A stretch of 64,000 nucleotides of DNA from Liolophura sinensis (taxonomy: Eukaryota > Mollusca > Polyplacophora > Chitonida > Chitonidae). Where the stretch lies: the NCBI RefSeq assembly GCF_032854445.1, contig NC_088307.1, forward strand, positions 24,685,953-24,749,952. The letters run 5' to 3'. The notes beneath the pieces were generated by a model. That model did no database searches and was not told the origin of the DNA. It worked only from the letters and a program-made list of their open reading frames with translations. Shown here one piece after another: positions 42,301-48,570 of the stretch. Within the stretch, counting starts at the first letter, position 1. Every line of letters starts with the position of its first letter. Made by a program: the position numbers and the translations under genes.

Positions 42301-45300
42301 GCTTGGGGTTTAATGTCATACTTAACAATTTTTCAGTCATATGACAATGAAGGAATCCTTAGAGTGCATGTGCGTGTAATGTGCCGCCTTGTTGCAGGAT
42401 GGATTTCCACTGCTATTTTATCTTGTGCTGCTTCACTGAGACAATTTAACGAAGGCAAGTAAGTTGCCCGCCCAAGCCATTATACTGATACGGGCCCCTT
42501 CATGCTGAACGCCAAGCGAGGAAGTTAAGGTCCTAGGTGTGACTTGACCCAGGACTGGCCCTGGATCCACCGTTGTAAGAATGAGAAAATACTAGTCTAC
42601 CACACTACAAGCCGGACATAGATGTATTGTACTATTAGCTACATTGTTACTATGTGATAGTATGAGGAAATATATGGGGCCACAATGCATTGTAACGTAC
42701 AGCACAAGCCATGCACAACAAGCATGACTAAATGATCCTCACTGACAGGTTACTATGGTTATGGTGGGATTTATCTCTGTGTTTAATACAACAGCAAACA
42801 GTAAACAAACATTGATTCCATTCAAAACAGATCAGACAGCAAGAAACGTAAACAACAAGAAAGACTGATGACAGTTACATGTACTTCCAAAACACACACC
42901 CAGTCGAAGAAAGAGCTAAGCACCAAGTGTTGGGGTATCCCTATTTCCTCCACTGGGCCACCCTTAATATTCCGGCACCAGATTTCAGCTAGCGACTTGC
43001 ACTGCCAAAGGTAATCAATATACAAAGCGTATTGATTTCTATCTCATGTTTGTGAATGCTGGAATGACCCGAACCAGTGCCTGGCACACAGTCCGCGCAC
43101 AAACGCCAGCTAAATTGGTCAATTTAAGAGTTACACTGATATGTACATAATGTACATACAACTGGCAGGTATGAGCATTCAAACAGGAGCTAACTTATAG
43201 ACAGATGTATATACACGCATGTCAGTCTTAAATATTGGTCACAATAACGCATACCATAAATGACCTAAAATTTTGCTCCCTAAGAGTACATTATTACAGG
43301 CAATTTTACCATAAATGACATAAAATTCTGTCCAGTAAAAGTGTATTTTTGGAGGCAAATAAATGCTACGATATATTACTTTAAAACTTCTTCCAGTAGA
43401 ACATCATCCTATATACACCGTGCATCTTCCACACAAACCTCAAAACACCTTTGTGAGATGAATAAAACTATCAGAATTGCCACTGGGCTATTAAAATGAG
43501 CAAACTTAGTCCTGAGTGAAATTTTAGGTCATTTGCAGAGATTAACTCAGCTCGCCTCACTTAAATCAATTTTTCATTCACTCATTAAATACTACTCTTC
43601 ATAGTCATTTTTCTTTTTTTAAATTTTCAAATAACCTTACTCGGGCCACTTGCACAAAGGGGTTGATAATAAATCACTAAGATCTTGATCGTAGCCTTAG
43701 CTTACTATCAGGTCGACCCAGTTGTAAATATTTAGAATCCCCCAAAATTAATGTTTAACTCGGTTTGCAAAGATATACACTGTAATCGTCTCAAAAACAT
43801 GTTACAAGCATATTTTCAAAAGTTGTTGTTGTTAACTGCTGAATCATTATGATGTAGAACTCTTTGGAAAGTGAAGGCAAGAAAGTTACTGACCGGTAAT
43901 TTGTTCATTTACATAGACCACCTTTATGTTCAAGTCAAATTTGGCCTGCAATCTTGAATGCAATTTGAAAATTTACAATTGCCTTATTATTCCTTTGTGT
44001 AAGAAGAGCAACTGATTTTTTTACAATTAACTCTGAACTTAATTGTAGGTTCTTCAATCGATTGTAGCCACGATCTCTTGGTGCAGGTGCACCCTGGTCT
44101 AGAGCCTGTTTTGGCTCCTCTGTAGCACAGCTGATATTTTTTTTAATACAGCACAGAGCCTGGTAATATTTCCCATAGAATATTTCACATGACTGAAACT
44201 CAATAATCCCAGTCTTTCTTTCTTGTGAAACAAAAAAAGTTTACAGTGGTTTTGTACTGGAACATATTTAACAAGAGAGATTCCCAACAAAGGAGATTGT
44301 GAGAGGAGAATCTCTAACACCAATGTCTGCATGCGTGTCTGAGCCTAAATGTCTGATGGAAACATATCAATGATACTGAAGCTGGAGCCAATACCATAAA
44401 ATTTAAATGTATGTCCTCAGTGTTTTGTGAAACGTCTGTAGATTTGGTTACATAGCCATGTTAGTAGAGAAACCAGTGACAAATTGTAAGTTGTAGGTGC
44501 TTCAGTAAAGCGGCCAGTGCAGGCACAGTGGCTGAAAGTTTTTATTTACCAACGCAGAAAGCGTTTACCAACGCTAAACTGTCCAGCCTTCCCCGTGTAA
44601 CTGTCACTTCGGTGAGATAATTTCACACTATACAGTTTGTTGATACATATTGTTATTTTGGGTGGTTAGTCGCTCTTGCATATATATGTTCAACCCACTG
44701 CTTAACCATTGACAATGTAGGTTATGAAGCAGCACATGGACCTATTGCTTGGAGCGTGAAAACGGGTTTAATACTATAACAGTATTCCATACTTTTTAAC
44801 CTTTAGATACATGTATGGTGACTTGAAAAGTGTGGGAAAACAAAAAAAAGGAAGAGCCCTAGAAAAACACATCCCATATAAAGGCTACAACATTAGGGAA
44901 TGGGTAAATGAATAGAGACAGGGCCCTTGGGAAACACACAACCCTTCTGTCCCCCTCAGGAACACATAGCAAGCTAAACAAACTAGCATTGGTACATACA
45001 TGTACATAGATGTGCTACTGTCAACAAATGAGACCTTAGAACAAACCCATTCATAACCCTGTTCATCAAGTGCAGGACAAGTTCTTATTATTTTCAGGAA
45101 TAATAGGCCCAGGAAGTTTAGTTTGGAGTCAAATGCAACCAATTTTTGTATTTACCAGAAGCAACTCAAAAATTATGAATTTCTTTTGGTGATATAATGT
45201 CCCTTTAATAACATTGCAGAAACAACAATGAAGAAACTATTGTTTTTAGGTTTCTTCATTATTAGCTTCAGTGTCCTAATTCTGCTAATTTTCAGGACAG

Positions 45301-47240
45301 ATGTTAGTAGTGTTGAAAGTAAAATATTACACTTCTTTACCAGCCTTTTGGAAAGGTAACAATACGAGTATGTTGTCCATTAGATTGACTAACCATCTTC
45401 ATACTGACCTCATTTTAAAAAATGTACATTAACATGTATAAGGGATGGTGCACACCTAAATATAAATGACCACATCTAAATATAAATGACCACTCCTAAA
45501 CATCCTTGGTCCTGTATTTTATGTTGCCATGTCGCAATAAGACTGTCTGAAGTAAGGTAAACACTAAATTTAAGCCCTCTGTAGTTTCATAGTACTTAAC
45601 AAACTCACATGTCCACGACGCATTGCATACACCAAAAATCCAGAAAAAAAACATGGATAACCAAGCAGGTGCCTCATGAAAGCTTCAAGCATGGGCTGGA
45701 ACCTTTAAAATTGTGTTTTCTCGCTCGACTGACTGGGCAAATTGTTCTTTCTAGCCTACATCCATGATGACTGATGAAATCATCGTTAAAGTTGTCATTT
45801 AAGACCACCTTTATGTTTCAGTCAAGACTAGATCTTTTCTTGTTAGGTTGACTTCCTTGTCTTCTGGCATGCGAATCCAATATTTAAGTACACCCGACTC
45901 GCCATCACATCACAAAGTTATTTTCACGAGCAAGAAGGGATTATTTCTGTGGATTTACACACTAAAAGTGCCTTGCGGAAAGGGCCTACCATGTTTTTGA
46001 ATTCAATCATTAAACACTGAGGCAGGTAAATATTAGAAATTCCTGAAAATAGGCCTCAACACTTAATTTAATTGAACTAGTAACTCAAATGATCATTTTC
46101 AGCCCTTGCTATGTCTATTTCATGGTGAAAACTACAAGAATATTATGATGACGAATGATTACTACATAAACCTAATTTGAAAACTCAAATTTATGTCAGT
46201 ACTCCATAAATCTGTCATAAGTTTCTCACTACCTCAACATTTGGAGGGGCCTCCGTGGCCTAGTCGGTTAAAGCGCTAGCGCAGCGTAATGACCCAGGAG
46301 TCTCTCACCAATGCGGTCGCTGTGAGTTCAAGTCCAGCTCATGCTGGCGGCCGTACGTGAGAAGGTCTGCCAGCAACCTGCGGATGGTCGTGGGTTTCCC
46401 CCGGGCTCTGCCCGATTTCCACCCACCATAATGCTGGCCGCCGTTGTATAAGTGAAATATTCTTAAGTACGGCGTAAAACACCAATCAAAAAAAAAATCA
46501 ACATTTGGATTGAGTCACATTTAAAACATCAATCTCTGTTTGCTTTTCAATAACAAAATCAGAGTAAAATCACATCAATTGCTGTAAATGTCTATCAGAA
46601 AAAAGCAGACCAATAGAAATACAAACTGCTTAACAACCTAAACAGATAAGAGGTAATTTGATACATTTAAATGGAATAAATAATAATAATAATAAGTAAA
46701 TGTAGGCCTATACATATTTCTTTCAAACCCGAAACATATATTCTATATTCAGCGAATCAATTACCTCTGATCAATACATAGTAGCACATGACAGTGAAAA
46801 CATCCGCATGTGTCGTAATCCATAGATTGGATCTGTGTCTACAGAACGTACGCCCCCCTAACCGATAATCGAACAACAAATTGTCCAACCTATTCTAAAC
46901 AATACAGTAGTAGCTACAACCCCTGTGCTAACGCCCAAACAAAGCATTCCTGATGACACTCAAATAATTAGTCAAATGAACAGGCACTGGTCCATCAAAT
47001 GTTGACACTGTTTTTGACAGCAATCCACCGGGGAAAATGCGGAAGACGATAAAATATCAAATCATCAACGACTTACCTGCCGACAAAATTCTCCAGCACC
47101 GAACTCTTGCCGGCACTTTGGCTGCCCACGACGGCGATTTGCGGTAGATCGAGGGAAATCGGCACACCGAGTGAAGCAAAGGCATCCTGCAGCTTGTTGA
47201 CTACAGGAATCAGCTGCTCCATTCCCATATTACCCGACAT
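3283..47240 (-). CDS. DNM1: Dynamin (large GTPase, classical DNM1/2/3 type), 20 coding exons
   Basis: Membrane-fission GTPase that assembles as a helix on the necks of endocytic vesicles and severs them on GTP hydrolysis. Joined exons, 5' to 3': 47240-47077, 36615-36542, 35460-35311, 34558-34355, 33134-33036, 32466-32358, 31996-31802, 31269-31134, 30802-30735, 30029-29891, 28113-27956, 27707-27660, 26621-26507, one of three alternative exons, 11684-11558, 10498-10352, 9995-9939, 9810-9629, 8515-8363, 3361-3283. All junctions are GT-AG with matching phases, except that exon 12 is one base short and exon 13 one base long. Predicted length is about 837 aa, against about 860 for human DNM1. Order: GTPase (about 1-300), stalk, PH (about 513-625), GED (about 635-750), proline-rich tail. 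All G motifs are intact (GSQSAGKSS 39-47, T66, DLPG 137-140, TKLD 206-209). The PH and proline-rich tail distinguish it from the mitochondrial DNM1L type. It is probably the single invertebrate orthologue of DNM1-3, so the symbol is approximate. Confidence 0.96.
3842..3990 (+). mobile_element. SINE-A, 5'-truncated
   Basis: Body and tail only: GTCGTGGGTTTCCCCCGGGC, GTGAAATATTCTTGAGTA, and (AAAT)n tail. Confidence 0.85.
4008..4257 (-). mobile_element. SINE-A, diverged, near full length
   Basis: On the minus strand, from a GAGGTCTCCTTGGCTGAATG-like head (A box TGGCTGAATGG) to the CACCAATGAAATAAATG tail. Confidence 0.8.
4452..4659. mobile_element. MITE-A copy
   Basis: About 208 bases with terminal inverted repeats AAATCTTCAACCTTTTCAAC and GTTGAAACGGTTGAAGAATT. 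Noncoding. Confidence 0.7.
5700..5802 (-). mobile_element. SINE-A fragment
   Basis: Minus-strand body with an internal deletion; recognisable by the CTAGCGCAACACAATGACCC and CCATGGATGGTCATGAG equivalents. Confidence 0.6.
5899..6088 (-). mobile_element. SINE-A, 5'-truncated
   Basis: Minus strand; the tail half is recognisable as TGATTGGTGTTTAATCAAGA and CATGAGCTGGACTTGAACTC on the plus strand. Confidence 0.8.
7084..7411 (-). CDS. Possible alternative C-terminal exon of dynamin
   Basis: An open frame of 108 codons behind a plausible pyrimidine-rich acceptor (ending GTGATTAG|G at 7412). Its phase matches the end of exon 19 (and of exon 18). It reads [20 protein letters not shown] then [20 protein letters not shown] and an alanine-rich stretch [16 protein letters not shown], with a stop at 7086-7084. 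Codon use looks coding to about 7195, where a possible donor (CCTAA|GTATGT) also occurs. I do not recognise the peptide from any dynamin. It could also be part of an unrelated gene or a chance frame. Confidence 0.4.
8363..8515 (-). CDS. DNM1: Dynamin exon 19: proline-rich domain
   Basis: 153 bases encoding about 50 residues rich in proline and arginine: [20 protein letters not shown] then [20 protein letters not shown]. Such PxxP and PSRP motifs bind SH3 domains of amphiphysin, endophilin and intersectin in known dynamins. Acceptor is CCCACAG|C and donor is CCAAC|GTGAGT. Confidence 0.9.
9255..9364 (+). mobile_element. SINE-A fragment, diverged
   Basis: GGTTTTCCTCATCCTCTGCC and TCGTCGTATGAAA...GGCATAAAACACC-like ending mark the 3' half, in dynamin intron 18. 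Confidence 0.65.
9380..9590 (+). mobile_element. MITE-B copy
   Basis: Shares ACCATAAATTTTGTCCATGA, GAGTTCTATTGATTTTAGAA and TTTGCCTCTAAAAATGCAC with the copy at 38207. Noncoding. Confidence 0.7.
9629..9810 (-). CDS. DNM1: Dynamin exon 18: end of GED and start of proline-rich tail
   Basis: 182 bases beginning [20 protein letters not shown]. It passes through [20 protein letters not shown] and MPPPVNDDW, the typical GED end, and stops at YNG. Acceptor is CCCCATCCCAG|AAT and donor is AACGG|GTGAG. Confidence 0.94.
9939..9995 (-). CDS. DNM1: Dynamin exon 17: GTPase effector domain
   Basis: 57 bases encoding [19 protein letters not shown], a GED stalk helix. Acceptor is TTTCAG|ATC and donor is CCAG|GTAACT. 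Both ends are in phase 0. Confidence 0.93.
10352..10498 (-). CDS. DNM1: Dynamin exon 16: start of GTPase effector domain
   Basis: 147 bases, 49 codons. It opens [20 protein letters not shown] and ends [31 protein letters not shown] is the hallmark start of the GED, whose helix packs on the GTPase domain and stimulates hydrolysis. Donor is GAC|GTGAGT. Confidence 0.94.
10994..11224 (-). mobile_element. SINE-A, near full length
   Basis: Minus strand, from GGGGCCTCCGTGGCTAAAAT head to the CAATCAAATAAATAAATAAA tail, in intron 15. Confidence 0.85.
11558..11684 (-). CDS. DNM1: Dynamin exon 15: end of PH domain
   Basis: 127 bases beginning [20 protein letters not shown] and continuing [20 protein letters not shown]. 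This is the last PH strand and C-terminal helix. Acceptor is CTGTAG|A and donor is AGT|GTAAGG. It needs an upstream exon ending in phase 2, which all three exon 14 copies supply. Confidence 0.93.
11804..11882. repeat. 25-bp tandem repeat, three copies
   Basis: Three copies of GGAAATCCTTTTTCATAGGA CTTAT, 25 bases apart. Confidence 0.85.
13430..13979. repeat. 18-bp G-rich minisatellite
   Basis: About 30 copies of the unit GGGGACAGGTCTTGGGAA and variants. The plus strand carries dense GGGG and GGG tracts. Open frames in all reading frames here reflect the period (a multiple of three). Confidence 0.95.
14058..14437 (+). pseudogene. Plus-strand frames resembling a small secreted protein, interrupted
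   Basis: One frame opens [17 protein letters not shown], a good signal peptide, followed by a cysteine-rich stretch ([19 protein letters not shown]). It gives way near 14219 to a second frame with [20 protein letters not shown] and ending at 14437. The two frames join only by a frameshift or an unseen intron; GTAAGA occurs at 14231. I do not recognise the protein. It lies inside a dynamin intron on the opposite strand. It may be a decayed gene, an exon pair or chance. Confidence 0.25.
14490..14882 (-). mobile_element. SINE-B-related repeat
   Basis: In plus orientation it reads TTTAGGTTTAATGTCGTACT ... CATGCTGAAGACATCAGACA ... GGGTTGGATCCCAGG (reverse of a B box) ... CCATTAGGCCACCGAG. The tRNA-like head is at the right end, so the element lies on the minus strand. 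Confidence 0.7.
17923..18116. repeat. 48-bp tandem repeat, four copies
   Basis: Units contain TTTAAGTTGACACCTAAAAA, TCTAGCTGTTTTACA and CTACTAAAGG, spaced exactly 48 bases apart. Confidence 0.9.
18757..18866 (-). CDS. DNM1: Dynamin alternative exon 14a (PH domain)
   Basis: 110 bases, acceptor GCACAG|GAG, donor GCTAG|GTAAGC. It reads [20 protein letters not shown] then [16 protein letters not shown]. It is the copy closest to vertebrate and insect dynamins (compare FMSSKHIFALFN in human DNM1), so it is probably the default form. It lies nearest to exon 15, still 7 kb away. Confidence 0.9.
19715..19812. repeat. 19-bp tandem repeat
   Basis: Four to five copies of GATGACTCAGTGGCAAGCT, decaying at the right end, in the intron between exons 14b and 14a. 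Confidence 0.85.
19916..20028 (-). CDS. DNM1: Dynamin alternative exon 14b (PH domain)
   Basis: 113 bases, one codon longer than its sisters. Acceptor is TTTTTTTAG|GAG and donor is TCAAG|GTATTG. It reads [20 protein letters not shown] then [17 protein letters not shown]. The loop [15 protein letters not shown] is more basic than the equivalent in the other copies. Phases are identical to 14a and 14c. Confidence 0.86.
22589..22698 (-). CDS. DNM1: Dynamin alternative exon 14c (PH domain)
   Basis: 110 bases, acceptor TTTCAG|GAG, donor AATAG|GTACC. It starts [20 protein letters not shown] and continues [16 protein letters not shown]. It is the first of three copies met in transcription order. 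It has diverged at several PH positions (DC for [22 protein letters not shown]) but keeps the fold pattern and phases (0 in, 2 out). The sequence just upstream of its acceptor is tandemly duplicated. Confidence 0.85.
22699..23035. repeat. Tandem duplication (about 168 bp) beside dynamin exon 14c
   Basis: The intron sequence upstream of the exon 14c acceptor (22699-22867) is followed by a diverged second copy (22868-23035). Both contain TGAAATTCAAGCG, an ACTAGTTT word, CAATACTAAAT and GCTATTATTCCAAGCTG. The second copy keeps the acceptor-like TTTCAG but no exon. Confidence 0.75.
23306..24071. mobile_element. Foldback element with internal 39-bp minisatellite
   Basis: Imperfect inverted arms of about 80 bases. 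The left arm begins TTAGTTTTTCTTG and contains GACAGCGGCATGTTAAACG; the right arm contains CATTTAACATGCCGCTGTGT and ends CAAGAAAAACTAA. The 39-base array lies between them. No coding capacity, so nonautonomous. The arrangement resembles short-TIR elements with internal satellites known from bivalves. No certain target-site duplication was seen. Confidence 0.75.
23380..23990. repeat. 39-bp minisatellite
   Basis: About 16 copies of a 39-base unit containing GAGTAATTCTAACGATAAGG and AAAGAAAATCTTCTAATCA. Because 39 is a multiple of three, it gives a 218-codon open frame of a 13-residue repeat ([12 protein letters not shown] type). This is not a real protein gene. Copies differ at few sites (AACGATA/AATGATA). 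Confidence 0.95.
25003..26365 (-). mobile_element. Tc1/mariner DNA transposon
   Basis: 1.36 kb element inside the intron between exons 13 and 14c. Left end CACTGAACAAAAATATAAAC and right end (reverse complement) AACTGAAACAAAAATATAAA form inverted repeats of about 27 bases. TA dinucleotides flank both ends (25001-25002, 26366-26367), as in Tc1 insertions. It encodes a transposase on the minus strand. Confidence 0.9.
25206..26050 (-). pseudogene. Broken Tc1-type transposase (DD34E)
   Basis: The catalytic core is open from 25815 to 25279 and shows the DDE residues: SDESRF, HDNARPH and [11 protein letters not shown], with 34 residues between the second D and the E. The N-terminal part ([17 protein letters not shown], about 25955-25840) lies in another frame. 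A one-base insertion separates it from the SDE motif, and a stop lies further upstream. The C-terminal end (TIDNLV...GGHTRY) is also shifted near 25285. At least two frameshifts plus a stop make it inactive. Confidence 0.85.
26507..26621 (-). CDS. DNM1: Dynamin exon 13: first half of PH domain, one base too long
   Basis: 115 bases starting [20 protein letters not shown], then [18 protein letters not shown] only if one G is removed from AAAAGGAC. It covers the first PH strands and the first variable loop (MKGGS). Acceptor is CTGCAG|GTG and donor is GAGGAG|GTAAGA. The extra base offsets the base missing in exon 12 in total length, but the two do not rescue each other because a stop appears between them. 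Confidence 0.82.
26825..27036. mobile_element. MITE-A copy
   Basis: Same ends (CGACCTTTTTCAACCCC / GTTGAAAAGGTTGAGG) and shared interior (GCAAATTATTTCTGCACAGC), in dynamin intron 12. Confidence 0.68.
27308..27462. mobile_element. MITE-A copy, right end lost
   Basis: Starts AATCTTCAATCTTTTCAACG and shares AAGATGCAAGCTTCATAAAA with the 4452 copy. Confidence 0.65.
27517..27555. repeat. 10-bp AT-rich tandem repeat
   Basis: About four copies of TTATCAATAA. Confidence 0.8.
27660..27707 (-). CDS. DNM1: Dynamin exon 12: linker into PH domain, one base short
   Basis: 48 bases between TTCAACAG| and CAG|GTATGG. Entered in the frame of exon 11 it reads [15 protein letters not shown], a normal dynamin linker. 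The conserved end GNQ, which joins to VIRKGW of exon 13, is in another frame. One base is missing, most simply in the GGG run. Read as it stands, the next codon after the junction is TGA. Confidence 0.8.
27956..28113 (-). CDS. DNM1: Dynamin exon 11: end of stalk
   Basis: 158 bases beginning [20 protein letters not shown] and ending [13 protein letters not shown]. Donor is GCCAA|GTAAGT. The frame is open throughout and the exon ends in phase 2. Confidence 0.93.
28198..28354 (-). mobile_element. SINE-A, 5'-truncated
   Basis: Minus strand; TTGATTGGTGTTTTACGCCC and TTCACTTATACGACGGCGAC are diagnostic on the plus strand. Confidence 0.85.
29563..29815 (-). mobile_element. SINE-B-related repeat, head missing
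   Basis: Shares GGTTAATGTTGTGCTTAACA, CATGACGATGAGGTGTCATT and AGTATCATGCTGAAGACACC with the copies at 14490 and 48571. Confidence 0.7.
29891..30029 (-). CDS. DNM1: Dynamin exon 10: stalk
   Basis: 139 bases beginning [20 protein letters not shown] and ending IVRKMSDQ before CAG|GTAAGA. It corresponds to the segment that vertebrate DNM1 and DNM2 duplicate as alternative exons 10a and 10b. I found only one copy here. Confidence 0.93.
30317..30726. repeat. 25-bp minisatellite in dynamin intron 9
   Basis: About 16 copies of ATGGTTACAATCACTGCATG TCTCT, some with one or two extra bases. It ends only 8 bases from the exon 9 donor side at 30734. Confidence 0.95.
30735..30802 (-). CDS. DNM1: Dynamin exon 9: stalk
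   Basis: 68 bases. It encodes [20 protein letters not shown] and ends in a split arginine codon. Acceptor is TTTTTAG|ATG and donor is ATCAG|GTAAGC. The following intron holds the 25-bp minisatellite. Confidence 0.93.
31134..31269 (-). CDS. DNM1: Dynamin exon 8: stalk
   Basis: 136 bases. It encodes [20 protein letters not shown] and ends [19 protein letters not shown], a conserved stalk segment. Donor is CAAG|GTACAT. Confidence 0.94.
31802..31996 (-). CDS. DNM1: Dynamin exon 7: start of stalk
   Basis: 195 bases beginning [19 protein letters not shown], with [16 protein letters not shown] near the end. This is the end of the G domain and the first stalk helices. Donor is ATGCA|GTGAGT. Confidence 0.94.
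32205..32236. repeat. Tetranucleotide microsatellite (ATGA)n
   Basis: Uninterrupted AATG/ATGA run in dynamin intron 6. Confidence 0.9.
32358..32466 (-). CDS. DNM1: Dynamin exon 6: G5 region
   Basis: 109 bases. It encodes [18 protein letters not shown] and ends [14 protein letters not shown] is the G5 loop, so this exon completes the nucleotide pocket. Acceptor is GCTCAG|GA and donor is ACAG|GTCAGT. Confidence 0.94.
33036..33134 (-). CDS. DNM1: Dynamin exon 5: G4 motif (TKLD)
   Basis: 99 bases, residues 198-231. It contains [15 protein letters not shown], the guanine-specificity motif, and ends LLPLRRG. Acceptor is TTTCAG|GT and donor is AGAG|GTTTGT. Confidence 0.94.
33715..33954 (-). mobile_element. 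SINE-A, near full length
   Basis: Minus strand, from GAGGGGCCTCCGTGGCTGAG to the tail at 33715, in dynamin intron 4. Confidence 0.85.
34163..34300 (-). mobile_element. MITE-B fragment
   Basis: TCTGAAGGATACCATCCTGC and CCTAAACACCTTTCTAAGAC match the 36124 copy. Confidence 0.55.
34355..34558 (-). CDS. DNM1: Dynamin exon 4: switch II (DLPG)
   Basis: 204 bases, residues 130-197. It carries [14 protein letters not shown] (switch II, G3 motif) and ends [14 protein letters not shown]. Acceptor is TTGCCAG|TG and donor is CAGG|GTACGT. Confidence 0.94.
34592..34775 (-). mobile_element. SINE-A, diverged
   Basis: Minus strand in dynamin intron 3, ending about 34 bases from the start of exon 4. The body has a deletion. 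Confidence 0.75.
35311..35460 (-). CDS. DNM1: Dynamin exon 3: GTPase domain
   Basis: 150 bases, residues 80-129. It begins [13 protein letters not shown] and ends INLRVYSPH before donor CATG|GTATGT. The sequence is close to animal dynamins throughout, including ETDRVTG and NKGIS. Confidence 0.93.
35578..35873 (-). mobile_element. SINE-B-related repeat, tail missing
   Basis: Shares GCAGGGCGAGTCCATGC, CATCAGACATGACACCCCAC and ATTAGGCCAC, in dynamin intron 2. Confidence 0.7.
36124..36345 (-). mobile_element. MITE-B copy
   Basis: Minus orientation: CCTAAAATTTCGCCCC at one end, then GAAGGATATCATCACACCTT, CCAAACAAACCTCAAAACAC and GGACGAGATTTTTG. Confidence 0.65.
36542..36615 (-). CDS. DNM1: Dynamin exon 2: switch I
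   Basis: 74 bases coding for [19 protein letters not shown] and the start of the following loop. It carries the switch I threonine T66 that coordinates magnesium. Acceptor is CACAG|A and donor is ACAG|GTGAG. Confidence 0.93.
37045..37313 (+). mobile_element. SINE-A, full-length with target-site duplication
   Basis: tRNA-derived head with A box (TGGCTCAGTCGG) and B box (GAGTTCAAGTCC), conserved body, and an AATAAATAAATAAAT tail. It is flanked by a 14-base duplication TGAAAAGGTTAAAG (37031-37044 and 37314-37327), the mark of LINE-driven insertion. It landed in the end of a MITE-A copy. Confidence 0.92.
38207..38425 (+). mobile_element. MITE-B copy
   Basis: Shares CATAAATTTCGTCCATGACT, GTTCTATTGATTTTAGAAAG and TTGCCTCTAAAAATGCAC with 9380, and ends AAAATTTTAGGTCAATT. 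Confidence 0.72.
39590..40848. repeat. 83-84-bp satellite in dynamin intron 1
   Basis: About 15 head-to-tail copies. The unit contains CTTCAGTGTAATACAGATGT, CTGTATACAAAAGGGGG, GATAACATACTGATAGAGTT and ACTGATATTACATGTATATA. It creates long open frames on both strands that are not genes. Confidence 0.95.
42293..42580 (-). mobile_element. SINE-B copy
   Basis: Reverse complement of the 55807 copy over most of its length: GGGTTTAATGTCATACTTAA at the tail and GGCAAGTAAGTTGCCCGCCC in the body. Confidence 0.75.
43258..43534 (-). mobile_element. MITE-B copy with visible inverted ends
   Basis: Ends AAATGACCTAAAATTTTGC and GAAATTTTAGGTCATTT are inverted repeats. The interior has CCAGTAGAACATCATCCTAT and ACAAACCTCAAAACACCTTT. 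The left end is partly duplicated. Confidence 0.75.
46246..46497 (+). mobile_element. SINE-A, full-length with target-site duplication
   Basis: Same family as 37045. It starts AGGGGCCTCCGTGGCCTAGT-like and ends in a short A run after CACCAATC. It is flanked by TCAACATTTGGA on both sides (46234-46245, 46498-46509). Confidence 0.92.
47077..47240 (-). CDS. DNM1: Dynamin exon 1: start codon and P-loop
   Basis: Encodes residues 1-54 plus two bases of R55. It begins [20 protein letters not shown] and contains the P-loop GSQSAGKSS with catalytic-site lysine K45 (K44 in human). The ATG is the first in frame and has a good context (AAAATG). The donor is CAG|GTAAGT. Intron 1 after it is about 10.5 kb, as is usual for a first intron. 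Confidence 0.95.
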
Positions 47241-48149
47241 TTTGACTGGTTTCGTTAACACTCTCTACATCCAAATTCAGAATTTCGACATTATGGCCGT
47301 CACATTGGTCAACTGCGCATGACCGTCGTCCCCTACGATGATGAAAATGTCATTGAATGCAAAATGCCTCGGGTTAAAAGCAATGAGTTAGCATGAAATT
47401 ATTTTGTAGAACATAGATTTGAAGTTTCTATCAGTTCTCATCCAACAACATTGCATTGATCAAGAAATACATATCTGTAGCGTTGTAAGCGGCTGATGTG
47501 ATGAGAGGGTCCCAAGGATGGGGACCTTTCCTTGACATTATCCAACAGGGCAAGAGCGTTCAATTAGCTCAAACAGTTCAACTGGAATATGGCAAAAATT
47601 ATACGAAACGATTCATACATTAGTTGCTTGAATGGCTGACCTATCGTCAGGCGCGAGATTATTTATTTCTTAATTTTTTTTTGTCATGCCACATTTATCC
47701 TCTGACCTGTCAACACACATACAGTGATCGTCATTTCATGAGTCAGAGTGGTATGTCTTGTCATCTCGCTGAAAATAGGTTTCTCGTAGTACTTCTTAAA
47801 ATATATCGGTTAATTGTTCAGTGTCTGTTTATTGCATGCTGTGTCTGACCTGATCAAAGCGCGGACCAAACGACACATCTATGCTATGTTTTTTTTTTCG
47901 TGTGTGTGTGTGTGTGTTTTTTTTTTGTTTCCCGGTCAAGCTGTTATGTATTTCGTGACCTTCCCCGGCTAACAATGATTTCTTTAATTATAAATACATC
48001 CCAGCTTAAAAGCACAAGTCTTAATAGGCGTAACCTCTTTTATATTTTCTTTGTTTCTTTTCTCTTCTTTAAGAGTTTGATTTAACAATCACAAGAACTG
48101 TCTTCTAAACATTCGTGCCCACTCACTCATTTGCCTTTTAATAGAGGTA

Positions 48150-48293
48150 TCAGTTGCCTATAGTGGCTAACGTGCAAGTGCAGCAGAAATGACCCTGGAG
48201 TCCAACATCCATGCTGTCGTTGTGAGTTCAAGTCCAATTTATGCTGACTTCCTCGCTGGTGGTATGGATGTAAACACCGATCAAATAAATAAA
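48150..48293 (+). mobile_element. SINE-A with internal deletion
   Basis: Head with B box GAGTTCAAGTCC, then a direct jump to the CACCGATCAAATAAATAAAT tail. Confidence 0.8.
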
Positions 48294-48570
48294 TATAACA
48301 TACTGGCATAAACTATACATACCGGCTTATTATACAACGAATAAAATCTTCGGTATTTTTTTTAGGCCCGTGAATTGTTGTCGATGTTCAGAAGTACCAT
48401 TGTAATCTATGTGTATATGTATAACTAGATCGAGTGATCATAGTACCGGTATTCAGATAATTGTAATAAATATATTTGGAGGGAAGTGCGCTTTACAAAA
48501 CAGCTTAAGTGTCAGTATTATATATTTACATGAACCGTCACGAAAACAGCTGGTTATTTTAAAGTATATG

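Larger units (their letters stand above)
36616..47076. other. Dynamin intron 1
   Basis: 10.5 kb without exons of either gene. It holds a full SINE-A (37045-37313), MITE-B copies (38207-38425, 43258-43534), an AC repeat (39039-39055), the 83-84-bp satellite (39590-40848), SINE-B (42293-42580) and a second full SINE-A (46246-46497). The stretches 40900-42290 and 43550-46230 show only AT-rich sequence. Confidence 0.6.
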
